This document shows, piece after piece, positions 1 through 7,050 of a DNA stretch of 21,927 nt. This DNA comes from Pseudomonadota bacterium (GTDB taxonomy: Bacteria; Pseudomonadota; Alphaproteobacteria; Rhizobiales; Devosiaceae): NCBI GenBank assembly GCA_023415605.1, contig JAEZKB010000289.1, positions 1-21,927 on the forward strand, read 5' to 3'. The notes under the pieces are model-generated. The model was not told where the DNA came from, made no database searches, and worked only from the letters and a program-made list of their open reading frames with translations. Made by a program: the position numbers and the translations under genes. Numbering within the stretch: position 1 is the first letter of the stretch; the number at the start of each line of letters is the position of its first letter.

Positions 1-929
1 CGGGTGGTGGAGTTGACGTAGGCGTTGCGGACGGCGCGCAGGTCGAGGCGCAGGTTGGTGTCCTCGGCGAGCCCCTTGGTGAGGCGAACGCCGACGCCGC
101 CCGAGGCCAGATAGGGATCGTTGCCGAGCAGCATGCCGCTGGCAATGGCGTAGATATCGAAGCGCGCGTCGTCGATGCGGTAGCGCCTGAGGTCGAAAGA
201 CGGGCCGACCGTCACTTCAACGACGCCGGTATTGAGCCGGCCGAGTTCCTTATAGAGCGCGCCATAGACCTGCATGGTTGCGACCAGCTGGTCGCCCTGG
301 CTCTGCAGGTCGTGGATGGCGCGGAAGCTGCCGGCGATGAAGGCGTTGGCGTCGGGCGCGCCGAGGCCGTCGGCACTCAGCGTGAACGGCAGCCCGTTGA
401 GCATGATGCGCGGGTTGGCCGGCGCGCTGTTGGCATTGGTCTGGTAGCGGGTGCCCAGCATGATGGCGCCGCCGAAGCCCGAGGTCTCGCTGCGCTTTTC
501 GATGGCGGCGATGTACTGCTCGACCTTGTCGCGCACATCTGCCGGCACGTCTGGGGCGGCGAGGGCACCGTTGAAATAGGAGAGCGCCGGCTCGTTGGCG
601 CCGAGGCGATAGTAGAGCACGCCCAGTTCGAGCTGCAGGCGCGGCAGGCCCGGCGCAAAGATCAGCATGCGCTCGAGGGTGGCGATGGCGCCTTCGAGAT
701 CACCGGCCTGCGACGACAGCGCCGCATATTCGAAAGCGATGTCGAGATCGCTGGGGTCGGCCATCATCTGCGCCAGCAGCACCTTGCGGCGCGCTTCGAT
801 ATTGGCCGGAGCGGTGGTGGCGGCAGTGGCTTTGGGCGCAGTGGATTGGGCGTAGACGGGCGTTGCTGCCAGCATCGCCGCTGCGGTCAGAAGTGCTGCT
901 CCCCGTCCCAGAAATCCCCTCGCGTGCAC
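1..929 (-). CDS. Secreted TPR protein with probable outer-membrane beta-barrel domain (partial)
   Basis: The reading frame is open from a GTG at 929 to the left edge, about 309 codons, with the C-terminus missing. A GGGGGA ribosome-binding site precedes the GTG. Residues 1-27 look like a signal peptide: basic start, Ala/Leu-rich core, and a VYAQ cleavage region. Residues about 40-135 are helical and TPR-like, with segments such as LERMLIFAPG followed by LQLELGVLYYRLG and a YF-GAL turn. From about residue 150 the sequence changes to alternating polar/apolar stretches with many Gly, Tyr and Asn (for example the MLGTRYQTNANS segment), as in outer-membrane beta-barrels. TPR followed by a barrel resembles the general architecture of Slam/DUF560-type proteins, but the family assignment is inference. 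It is divergent from the importer operon starting at 1237 and probably unrelated to it. An in-frame GTG at 950 is an alternative start. Confidence 0.7.
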   Translation of the reverse strand, partial: MHARGFLGRGAALLTAAAMLAATPVYAQSTAPKATAATTAPANIEARRKVLLAQMMADPSDLDIAFEYAALSSQAGDLEGAIATLERMLIFAPGLPRLQLELGVLYYRLGANEPALSYFNGALAAPDVPADVRDKVEQYIAAIEKRSETSGFGGAIMLGTRYQTNANSAPANPRIMLNGLPFTLSADGLGAPDANAFIAGSFRAIHDLQSQGDQLVATMQVYGALYKELGRLNTGVVEVTVGPSFDLRRYRIDDARFDIYAIASGMLLGNDPYLASGGVGVRLTKGLAEDTNLRLDLRAVRNAYVNSTT

Positions 930-1168
930 GAGCGTCCCCCAACGATACACAGTACAAAAAAGCAAGTGTCCTACTCTTGAGCCACGCCCCGCATCTCAAA
1001 AAGTTAAGACTTTGTGAACGACTAAAGGGGCGCAAGCTCTTGCCGCAGTCAAGAAAAAGTTCCGGAATCGGCTGCATTGGGCCCGGGATTGCTTCATGAA
1101 TGCAACAGAGTAGCGACTTCGGCCCGTACCCCGCGTGGGGTGGTGGACGGCGCGGCTCGAAAGCCGCC

Positions 1169-1198
1169 TTGACAACTCCGGAAAGGCGCTCGAATGTG
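1169..1198 (+). promoter_or_regulatory. Probable sigma-70 promoter of the amino-acid importer operon
   Basis: A consensus TTGACA -35 box lies at 1169-1174. With 17-18 bp spacing the -10 falls at about 1192-1198 (GAATGT or AATGTG). That is a poor -10 and it abuts or overlaps the palindrome at 1196-1211. A weak -10 is common in alphaproteobacterial promoters with a good -35. The inferred +1 would fall inside or just after the palindrome, the expected geometry for LacI-type repression. Confidence 0.5.
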
Positions 1199-1211
1199 AA
1201 ACCGGTTTCAC
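1196..1211. promoter_or_regulatory. LacI-family operator, perfect 16-bp palindrome
   Basis: GTGAAACCGGTTTCAC is identical to its own reverse complement across all 16 bases. It carries the central CG and the TGAAA/TTTCA arms typical of LacI/GalR-family operators, and also matches the cre-like consensus TGNAANCGNWWNCA. It sits 22 bp after the TTGACA box and 25 bp before the proposed TTG start of the first permease. A LacI-family regulator is encoded about 4 kb away at 5105-6109 and is the obvious candidate ligand. The pairing is inferred. Confidence 0.72.
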
Positions 1212-1236
1212 TGTTCAAGAACATGAGCGAGGGTCC

Positions 1237-1908
1237 TTGCGCCTAGACCTCAGCATCCTGGGTCCGCATCTCGGCTTTCTGGCCGAGGGAGCGCTTTTGA
1301 CCGCCGAGGTCTGCGGGCTCGCCATCATCGGCAGCGTCGTCCTCGGCATGATGGTCGCCATCGCACGGGTGTCGCAGGTCCGCTGGATCAACTGGCTGGC
1401 CTTCGCCTATGTCGACCTCTTCCGCAACATCCCGTTCATCGTGCAGCTGTTCTTCTTCTACTACGGGCTGCCCGAGATCGGCATCTATATCGACGCTTTC
1501 ACCACCGGGGTGATCGCGCTCTCGATCGCCGGGGGCGCCTATGCGTCGGACGCGATCCGGGCCGGCATCCTCGCCATCGACAACGGCATCATCGAAGCGG
1601 CGGAGGTCAGCGGGCTGCCGCGGCATGTGATCTTCACGCGCATCGTGCTGCCGATTGCGCTGCGTACATCGGTGCGGCCGCTGGGTTCGGTGCTGATCAA
1701 CATGATCCTCACCTCGTCGATCCTCTCGACGATCACGCTCAATGAACTGACCGGCAATGCCAAGATCGTGGCGTCGGATACGTTCCGGCCGTTCGAGGTC
1801 TATGTGGTGCTGCTGGTGGTCTATGCGGCGCTGACCTATGTCGTGTCGCTCGGCATCAGCCTGCTGCACCGTTGGCTCAACCGCGATCTGCAGGAGCAGG
1901 TGAGTTGA
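1237..1908 (+). CDS. Polar amino-acid ABC transporter permease (HisM/GlnP type), first subunit
   Basis: Inner-membrane channel subunit of an amino-acid importer, 223 aa from a TTG start. TTG 1237 is chosen because it gives M-RLDLSILGPHLGFL, the usual short cytoplasmic lead of this family before the first membrane segment. It follows a GAGGG ribosome-binding site, though with only 3 nt spacing. Starting at 1135 instead would add 34 non-family residues and place the operator inside the gene. About five hydrophobic segments are visible. The EAA loop that contacts the ATPase is EAAEVSGLPRHVIFTRIVLP in the C-terminal half. The stop overlaps the next gene's ATG (TGATG), so the two permeases are translationally coupled and probably form a heterodimer. 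Confidence 0.88.
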   Translation: MRLDLSILGPHLGFLAEGALLTAEVCGLAIIGSVVLGMMVAIARVSQVRWINWLAFAYVDLFRNIPFIVQLFFFYYGLPEIGIYIDAFTTGVIALSIAGGAYASDAIRAGILAIDNGIIEAAEVSGLPRHVIFTRIVLPIALRTSVRPLGSVLINMILTSSILSTITLNELTGNAKIVASDTFRPFEVYVVLLVVYAALTYVVSLGISLLHRWLNRDLQEQVS

Positions 1909-2579
1909 TGCGCTATACCGAGTTCACCCCGTTCGATCTGTGGCTTTTGGCGCAGGGTCTTGGCGTCACGGTGGCGCTGTTCCTCGTGACGTCCGCGATT
2001 GGCCTCTTGGTCGGTACGCTCTGGGGCGTGATCCGCTTCTATCGCGTACCGGTGCTGACGCAGGTCATCACCTTCATCGCCGAAATCCTCAAGAACTCGC
2101 CGGTGCTGGTGCAGCTGTTCCTGGTATTCTTCGGTTTTCCGGCCTTCTTCAAGGTCAATGTGACGCCGGTCGATGCGGCGGTGATCACGCTGTCGGCCAA
2201 TACGGCGGCCTTCGTCTACGTGATCGCGGTGAGCTCGATCGAGAGCATCGGGCGCGACCAGATCGAGGCGGCGCGGGTCTTTGGCATGACGCGCTGGCAG
2301 GTGCTGCGCCACGTCATCGCGCCGCAGGCCATGGCGTTCTCCATCGGGCCGCTGACGGCGCTCTTGGTCAACCAGCTGCAGGTGACCTCGCTGATCTCGG
2401 TGATCGGCGTCATGGATCTGGCCAAGATCGGGGCGACGCTGAACCTCCGCACTCTCAAGCCTTTCATCGTCTGGACCGCGGTCGGCATCCTCTACTACCT
2501 CGCCGCCAAGCTCGTTGCGACGCTGGGGGCCAAACTCGAAAAGCGCCTCCGCGCGCATAGCGCCTTCCGGGGGCTCTGA
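1908..2579 (+). CDS. Polar amino-acid ABC transporter permease (HisQ/GlnP type), second subunit
   Basis: Second membrane subunit, 223 aa, the same length as its partner. ATG 1908 overlaps the upstream stop by one base and gives the family-like start MRYTEFTPFDLWLLAQGLGV. A frame open from 1872 would add 12 unrelated residues. GGAG precedes the ATG. The EAA loop reads EAARVFGMTRWQVLRHVIAP. N-terminal hydrophobic segments and a final C-terminal transmembrane helix followed by a basic tail (KLEKRLRAH) fit a five-helix HisQ-type permease. It ends 4 bp before the ATPase gene, within one operon. The pairing with a type-3 binding protein at 4256 suggests an amino acid or amino-acid conjugate as substrate. 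Confidence 0.9.
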   Translation: MRYTEFTPFDLWLLAQGLGVTVALFLVTSAIGLLVGTLWGVIRFYRVPVLTQVITFIAEILKNSPVLVQLFLVFFGFPAFFKVNVTPVDAAVITLSANTAAFVYVIAVSSIESIGRDQIEAARVFGMTRWQVLRHVIAPQAMAFSIGPLTALLVNQLQVTSLISVIGVMDLAKIGATLNLRTLKPFIVWTAVGILYYLAAKLVATLGAKLEKRLRAHSAFRGL

Positions 2580-2583
2580 ACCA

Positions 2584-3318
2584 ATGCTCAAAGTCGAAAA
2601 CGTCAAGAAGGCCTTTGGCGACACCGTCGTGCTCGACGGGGTCAACCTTACGGTCAATCCCGGTGAAGTGGTCTCGATCCTCGGCTCGTCCGGGTCGGGC
2701 AAGTCGACACTGATCCGCTGCATCAACGGGCTCGAAAAGCTCAATGACGGGCGGATCACGGTCGACGACTTCGATGTGTCCAGGCCCAAGGAACTCACCG
2801 AAGCGCGCAAGCGCTCGGCCACGGTGTTCCAGCTCTTCAACCTTTATCCGCACATGACGGCGCTGCAGAACGTGACGCTGGCGCCGATCGAGGTCCTCAA
2901 GCGCCCCAAGGCCGAAGCGGAAGCCGAGGGCAGGGCGCTGCTCACTTCGGTGGGGTTGGGCGATCGGGCCGATGCCTATCCGGCGCAGCTGTCGGGCGGA
3001 CAGCGGCAGCGCGTCGGCATCTGCCGGGCGCTGGCGATGAAGCCGCGCTATCTGCTGCTCGACGAAGTGACGTCGGCGCTCGACCCGGAGATGACGGCCG
3101 AGGTGCTCGACATCCTCGCCAAGCTGGCGGAATCGGGGACCACGATGGTCTTTGTCACCCACGAAATCGAGTTCGCCCGGCAGATCTCGGATCGAATCGT
3201 CTTCCTCGAAAAGGGGAAGCTGCTGGTCGATCTGCCCACCGAGCAATTCTTTGCGGCCGATGGCGGGCTGGCTCAGCCGCGCGTCGCGCAGTTCCTCTCC
3301 AAGATGCGGAAAGACTAG
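2584..3318 (+). CDS. Amino-acid ABC transporter ATP-binding protein (HisP/GlnQ type)
   Basis: Cytoplasmic ATPase powering the importer, 244 aa, the usual size for HisP/GlnQ. Seen in order: Walker A GSSGSGKST (34-42), Q-loop Gln in VFQLFNLYPHMT (about 83), signature LSGGQRQRVGI (136-146), Walker B YLLLDEVTSALD (156-167) and the H-loop in VFVTHEIEFA. ATG 2584 starts MLKVENVKKAFGD, as in the family. A frame open from 2515 overlaps the permease and is rejected. The TAG stop directly abuts the ATG of the Ntn-hydrolase gene with no gap, so hydrolase and transporter ATPase are probably translationally coupled. Confidence 0.95.
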   Translation: MLKVENVKKAFGDTVVLDGVNLTVNPGEVVSILGSSGSGKSTLIRCINGLEKLNDGRITVDDFDVSRPKELTEARKRSATVFQLFNLYPHMTALQNVTLAPIEVLKRPKAEAEAEGRALLTSVGLGDRADAYPAQLSGGQRQRVGICRALAMKPRYLLLDEVTSALDPEMTAEVLDILAKLAESGTTMVFVTHEIEFARQISDRIVFLEKGKLLVDLPTEQFFAADGGLAQPRVAQFLSKMRKD

Positions 3319-4236
3319 ATGCTTCTCGTCGCCAATGCCGAGGCCTGGCCCGGCTTCCCCACCACCGTCGAGATGCTGAAGGCCGGCGCCGATAGCCTCA
3401 CAGCTATGGTCGCGGGGATTTCCAAGGTCGAGGCCGAGCCCAAGGTGCGGTCGGTTGGCTATGGCGGCTGGCCGAATATGCTGGGCGTCATGGAATGCGA
3501 TGCCGCCGTGATGGACGGCAATACGCGCGAGATCGGCGCGGTAGGAGCGGTGCCCAACACCATTCCGGTGGCACGGCTGGCCCATGAGGTGCTCAAGAAG
3601 CTGCCGCATGTGATGCTGACCGGCGACGGCGCGCGCCGATTTGCCACTGAAACCGGTTTCGCCGTCGACGACGTGCTGCTCGAGGACAGCAAGCGCGTGT
3701 GGTGGGAGCGGCTCGAAAAGGAAATGTCACCCGAGCAGGCGGCGGCGTTCCCGAATACGCCGCTGGCGCCTTTGCTCAAGACCATTACCGACCCCGAGCG
3801 GGTGCGCGATACGACGGTCTGGCTGTCGGCGGATCCTGGGCGCGGCATTCACGCGGCGACGTCTACCTCGGGCTGGGCGTGGAAATATCCCGGGCGGCTC
3901 GGCGACAGTCCCATTCCGGGCGCCGGTTACTATGCCGACAGCCGCTATGGCGCGGCGGCCTGCACTCATACCGGCGAAATGACGATGCGCACCTCGACGG
4001 CGCGCACGATCGTGCTCGCCATGAAGCTCGGCTACGCGCTCGGCGATGCGATCAAGCTTGCCGTCGAGGAGCTCGACGAACTGGCCGAAGGGTTCCTGGG
4101 CGGCGTGGTGATCCACGCGGTCGACGCCAAGGGGAACCACGAGGTCACCAATTTCCGGTGCCAGGGGGACATCAAGTACTGGCTCTGGGACGACTCGATG
4201 CCGGAGCCCGAACTCCGCGCAGCGAAGACAGCATGA
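3319..4236 (+). CDS. Aspartylglucosaminidase-type Ntn hydrolase (N4-(beta-N-acetylglucosaminyl)-L-asparaginase)
   Basis: The family hydrolyses the amide bond of GlcNAc-asparagine, giving aspartate and amino-GlcNAc, which decays to GlcNAc and ammonia. The protein is 305 aa. Features seen: an N-terminal substrate-pocket Trp in NAEAWPGF (Trp10; human enzyme NTWPF), MDGNTREIGAVGAV (65-78), and a self-cleavage site between Asp164 and Thr165 in RVRDTTVW, with Thr165 the expected nucleophile. GRLGDSPIPGAGYYAD (192-207) follows, then THTGEMTMR (216-224). SPIPGAG is the aspartylglucosaminidase form; isoaspartyl peptidases usually have SPL-GAG. There is no signal peptide, so it should act in the cytoplasm on an imported substrate. 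It sits between the importer's ATPase and binding-protein genes. An isoaspartyl dipeptidase or another glycosylasparaginase specificity remains possible. Confidence 0.87.
   Translation: MLLVANAEAWPGFPTTVEMLKAGADSLTAMVAGISKVEAEPKVRSVGYGGWPNMLGVMECDAAVMDGNTREIGAVGAVPNTIPVARLAHEVLKKLPHVMLTGDGARRFATETGFAVDDVLLEDSKRVWWERLEKEMSPEQAAAFPNTPLAPLLKTITDPERVRDTTVWLSADPGRGIHAATSTSGWAWKYPGRLGDSPIPGAGYYADSRYGAAACTHTGEMTMRTSTARTIVLAMKLGYALGDAIKLAVEELDELAEGFLGGVVIHAVDAKGNHEVTNFRCQGDIKYWLWDDSMPEPELRAAKTA
3649..3660. promoter_or_regulatory. Intragenic copy of the LacI-type palindrome
   Basis: GAAACCGGTTTC is a perfect 12-bp palindrome identical to the core of the operator at 1196-1211; with the flanking T (3648) it matches 13 of 14 core bases. 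It lies about 330 bp inside the hydrolase gene, where it encodes Glu-Thr-Gly-Phe with common codons. It could be an auxiliary operator or roadblock site, or chance driven by codon use. Confidence 0.35.
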
Positions 4237-4255
4237 CAAAGAGAGGACCAACCAA

Positions 4256-5047
4256 ATGAAGCGTATCCTGACTGCTATCGCTGCGCTGGCGCTCGTCGCC
4301 GGCACGGCTGTTCCGGCCATGGCCGGCATGATCGACGACATCCGTTCGCGCGGCGTCGTGCGCATCGGCGTGTCGCTTGGCGGCGAGCCGATCGGCTTCC
4401 GCGATGCCCAGAACAATCCGGTCGGCTATGACGTCGATGTCGCTACCCTGCTGGCCGAAAAGCTCGGCGTGCCGGTGGAATTCACCGACGTCTCGGGCGA
4501 CGCCCGCATCTCGATGCTGGTCTCGGGCCAACTCGACATCGTGGTCGCCAATACTTCGGCGACGCTCGAGCGCGCCAAGTCGGTGAACTTCACCATTCCC
4601 TACAACCGTGCCGGTCTCCGCGTCATCGTCCAGGCGGACTCGGGCATCACGGACCTGGCCGGCCTTGCCGGCAAGAAGATCGTGGTCGGTCGCGGTACCA
4701 CCGGCGAAACGTTCATCAAGAACGCCGTGCCGGATGCCGAGCTTGTCTATGTCGACCAGTTCGCGCCCGATGGCGTGCTGCAGCTGCAGCAGAAGCGCGT
4801 CGATGCGGCCATCGAGGACTCCTCGCTGCTCGACTATCTCGCCACGCAGAACCCGACTCTCGTGACCCTCGCCGGCCTCTATTCCAACGACCCGATCGGC
4901 ATCGCCGTCGCCAAGGGCGATCCGGAATTCGTGCGCTGGCTCGACATGTTCGTCTCCGACTACATCCAGTCGGGTGCCTACGAAGCCAACTACAAGAAGT
5001 GGTGGGGCGAGACCGCCAACCCGCCGCAGCTCGATCCTGTCTGGTAA
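4256..5047 (+). CDS. Amino-acid ABC transporter substrate-binding protein (SBP_bac_3 family)
   Basis: Periplasmic receptor of the importer, 263 aa. ATG 4256 follows a GAGAGGA ribosome-binding site and a 19-bp gap after the hydrolase. Residues 1-23 are a signal peptide (MKRILT, Ala/Leu/Val core, AMA cleavage site). The mature protein begins with IDDIRSRGVVRIGVSLGGEPIGF, the typical family-3 opening, followed by GYDVDVATLLAEKLGV. The TSATLERAKSVNFTIPY segment carries the Arg that binds a ligand alpha-carboxylate in this family. VDAAIEDSSLLDYL carries the Asp region contacting the alpha-amino group. Both are kept, so the ligand should have a free amino-acid end, as GlcNAc-Asn does. It is the last gene of the operon, before a convergent terminator; binding proteins more often come first. 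Confidence 0.92.
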   Translation: MKRILTAIAALALVAGTAVPAMAGMIDDIRSRGVVRIGVSLGGEPIGFRDAQNNPVGYDVDVATLLAEKLGVPVEFTDVSGDARISMLVSGQLDIVVANTSATLERAKSVNFTIPYNRAGLRVIVQADSGITDLAGLAGKKIVVGRGTTGETFIKNAVPDAELVYVDQFAPDGVLQLQQKRVDAAIEDSSLLDYLATQNPTLVTLAGLYSNDPIGIAVAKGDPEFVRWLDMFVSDYIQSGAYEANYKKWWGETANPPQLDPVW

Positions 5048-5059
5048 GGAGTTCTTACC
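5043..5059 (+). other. Small hairpin spanning the binding-protein stop codon
   Basis: GGTAAG (5043-5048) and CTTACC (5054-5059) are perfect inverted repeats around a 5-nt loop. The TAA stop (5045-5047) lies in the left arm. It is immediately followed by the larger terminator hairpin. A role in mRNA 3'-end protection is possible but unproven. Confidence 0.4.
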
Positions 5060-5070
5060 GACGCATCGTG

Positions 5071-5100
5071 GATCGGGGTCGCTTTCGGGCGGCCCCGATT
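5071..5100. terminator. Convergent terminator hairpin
   Basis: ATCGGGGTCGC (5072-5082) pairs with GCGGCCCCGAT (5089-5099) around a 6-nt loop. This gives an 11-bp stem with one G-U pair, extendable by one pair at 5071/5100. A weak T-rich stretch (TCAGTTTA) follows on the plus strand. It lies between the ends of the importer operon (5047) and the LacI gene (5105), so it can serve both strands. The poor U-tract makes termination strength uncertain. Confidence 0.65.
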
Positions 5101-5104
5101 CAGT

Positions 5105-6109
5105 TTAGGCCGCTGTGGCGCGCAGAATGAAGCGCGTCGGCACGGCGACCGGGGGCTGGCCGGCGGTGAAACTCTCGGGCTCGGCGATCATCCGCACCAT
5201 CTCTTGCACGTAGGCCGATTTGTCGTAGCCGATCGAGGCGATCGGGTAGGCGTCGAAATCGAGCAGCGACAGATCGTCGAAGCCATAGAGGCGAAAACGC
5301 TCGGGGCGATTGCCAGGGAATTTCGCACGGTGCACGTCGAGAATACCCATGGCCATGGCGTCCGAGGTGCAGAATACCGCGTCGGGGAAGGCATCGCCGG
5401 TGATTTCGGCGGCTGCGGCATGGCCGCTGAGGTAGGAGTAGTCGCCCTGGATGGATTTGACGATGTCGATGCCGTGTTTCGCCAGAGCCTCTCGGTACGA
5501 GGCGACGCGTGCCTGCTCCACGCGCGAGGTAGCGCGGCCGGTAACGAGCGCCGCGGTCTTCGTACCGCGGCTGGCGGCATGGGCGACGGCTTCAGCGATG
5601 CCATGGGCTTCGTCCGGCATAATGGCCGGCGAGAGCGTGTCATGGCGGCCATTGAGCATGATGGTGCGGTTGGTGCGAAACATGCGCCGCACCGTTGCGG
5701 CATCGGCGAAGTCGGAGAACACCAAAGCGGCATCGACATGGTAGGCGACGCCCTGGCGCAAGAATTCCTCGACCTTGTCGACCGAGCCGACACGGATGAG
5801 GATCACCTGCTTGCCGATGGCCTGCGTCTCGGCGAGCAGCTTGTCGAAAAGGTCGAGGTCGGAGAGATCGTGGATATGGTTCACTACCACGGCCACAAGG
5901 TTCACTGTCTTGGTGGTCAGGCTTTGCGCCAGAAGATTGACGCGGAAGCCAAGCTGGCTTGCCGCGGCCAGAACGCGCTCGCGCTTTTCGTCGGAAACGG
6001 GGCGGCGCTCAGGCGACAGGGCGCGCGAGGCGACCGCCTTGGAAACGCCGGCGAGCCGCGCCACGTCGGCGATGGTCACCTTGCCGTGGTGAGCCGCTTC
6101 GTCCTTCAT
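5105..6109 (-). CDS. LacI-family transcriptional regulator
   Basis: DNA-binding repressor of 334 aa. ATG 6109 is chosen over an upstream in-frame start at 6136 because GGAAG lies 6 nt before it and the next residues lead straight into the helix-turn-helix. HTH: VTIADVARLAGVSKAVASRAL (about 11-31). Hinge helix: NLLAQSLTTKTVN (about 58-70), which should insert its Leu at the central CG of an operator. A periplasmic-binding-protein-like effector domain follows (VAVVVNHIHD, AALVFSDF, TIMLNGRHD, PDAVFCTSDAMAMGIL, RLYGFDDLSLLDF). It is divergent from the ROK kinase with only 41 bp between starts, and convergent with the importer operon. The perfect palindrome at 1196-1211 is its likely target. The effector may be a sugar or sugar conjugate from the pathway. 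Confidence 0.92.
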   Translation of the reverse strand: MKDEAAHHGKVTIADVARLAGVSKAVASRALSPERRPVSDEKRERVLAAASQLGFRVNLLAQSLTTKTVNLVAVVVNHIHDLSDLDLFDKLLAETQAIGKQVILIRVGSVDKVEEFLRQGVAYHVDAALVFSDFADAATVRRMFRTNRTIMLNGRHDTLSPAIMPDEAHGIAEAVAHAASRGTKTAALVTGRATSRVEQARVASYREALAKHGIDIVKSIQGDYSYLSGHAAAAEITGDAFPDAVFCTSDAMAMGILDVHRAKFPGNRPERFRLYGFDDLSLLDFDAYPIASIGYDKSAYVQEMVRMIAEPESFTAGQPPVAVPTRFILRATAA

Positions 6110-6150
6110 CGCAGCTTCCCGAATCCCAAGAACCAAGGCACCCCAAACGG

Positions 6151-7050
6151 ATGATCACCTGCTTAGACATCGGCGGTTCGGGCATCAAGGGCGCAGTGGC
6201 GCGGAGCGCTACGGAGATCGGCATGCTGACGCGCGTGCGGACGCCGCTCGATGACTTCGACAGGTTTGTCGCGGCGGTCGGGGAGGTGCTGGCGCTGAGC
6301 CCGGCGCCGGGCGGCTCGCCGGTCTCGATTGCGATCACCGGCGTCATCGATCCGCAGACGGACATCATCAAGTGCGCCAATATTCCCTGCATCGACGGCC
6401 GCCGGTTGGCGCCGGAGCTCAGCGAGTGGCTGGGTCGACCGGTGCTGGTTGCGAATGATGCGGATAGCTTCGCAATAGCGGAGGCAGTCGCCGGTGCCGG
6501 TCGTAGCCATCGCATTGTCTTCGGCGCCATCCTGGGAACGGGGGTTGGGGGAGGATTGGTGATCGACGGCAGGATGATCGTCGGGACCGCCGGCATCGCG
6601 GGAGAGTGGGGGCACGCCCCTATCGTTGCAACGCGCGTAGGCGAGGTTGAGCTGCCGCGGCTGCTCTGCGGCTGCGGTCAGGTCGGCTGCCTCGATACGG
6701 TGGGTGCAGCGCGCGGGATGGAGCGGTTGCACCGCCATCTCGCCGGTGAGGATCGCAACAGCGTCGAGATTGTCCAGGGCTGGGAAGCCGGCCAAGCTGC
6801 GGCAACCCGCACGGTGGATGTCTATCTGTCCGTGGTCAGTGATGTGCTGTCGCTAGTGGTCAATGTGATCGGGCCCGGGATCGTGCCCGTTGGTGGCGGC
6901 CTCTCCAAATCTCCGGAGCTGATCGCGGCGCTCGACCGGGAGGTGCGCAAGCGCATCCTCAGGAAGACCGACGGGCCGCTGGTGGTGCCGGCACAACTGA
7001 GGGTGGAGCCCGGCCTCGTCGGCGCCGCCATTCTGGGAGGTCTGGCTTGA
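6151..7050 (+). CDS. ROK-family sugar kinase, NagK-like (probable N-acetylglucosamine kinase)
   Basis: ATP-dependent sugar kinase of 299 aa without a DNA-binding domain, hence an enzyme rather than a repressor. Motifs: phosphate-binding DIGGSGIKGA (6-15), catalytic Asp in VANDADS (Asp103), GTGVGGGLVIDG (129-140), sugar-contacting GEWGHAP (151-157), the zinc-binding ROK signature CGCGQVGC (173-180) and a C-terminal PVGGGLS. The zinc motif is followed by LDT where most relatives have LET. The overall pattern resembles bacterial GlcNAc/glucose kinases. ATG 6151 is used because a frame open from 5959 adds a long Arg/Pro-rich stretch antisense to the LacI gene. Its link to an aspartylglucosaminidase suggests GlcNAc as substrate; glucose, ManNAc or another hexose cannot be excluded. 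Confidence 0.85.
   Translation: MITCLDIGGSGIKGAVARSATEIGMLTRVRTPLDDFDRFVAAVGEVLALSPAPGGSPVSIAITGVIDPQTDIIKCANIPCIDGRRLAPELSEWLGRPVLVANDADSFAIAEAVAGAGRSHRIVFGAILGTGVGGGLVIDGRMIVGTAGIAGEWGHAPIVATRVGEVELPRLLCGCGQVGCLDTVGAARGMERLHRHLAGEDRNSVEIVQGWEAGQAAATRTVDVYLSVVSDVLSLVVNVIGPGIVPVGGGLSKSPELIAALDREVRKRILRKTDGPLVVPAQLRVEPGLVGAAILGGLA

Larger units (their letters stand above)
930..1236. other. Divergent intergenic region
   Basis: This gap of about 300 bp separates the TPR gene (minus) from the importer operon (plus). It contains an inverted repeat GCAAGCTCTTGC (1032-1043), a small hairpin ACCCC-GCGT-GGGGT (1128-1141), a perfect hairpin GCGGCT-CGAA-AGCCGC (1152-1167), then the TTGACA box and LacI-type palindrome annotated separately. 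A longer reading frame from 1135 crosses this region into the first permease. The extra residues look unlike the permease family, so the region is taken as non-coding. Confidence 0.6.

Noticed and set aside
1135..1236. N-terminal extension of the first permease
   Set aside because: The residues do not resemble the family, and they would place a promoter-like box and a perfect operator inside the gene.
1223..1246. Seven-codon ATG frame (MSEGPCA) overlapping the first permease start, possible leader peptide
   Set aside because: No good ribosome-binding site and too short to tell from chance. Mentioned only because it overlaps the TTG start.
3319..4236. Plant-type L-asparaginase/isoaspartyl peptidase as the first-choice call
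   Set aside because: SPIPGAG and the N-terminal Trp context fit aspartylglucosaminidase better; kept only as an alternative.
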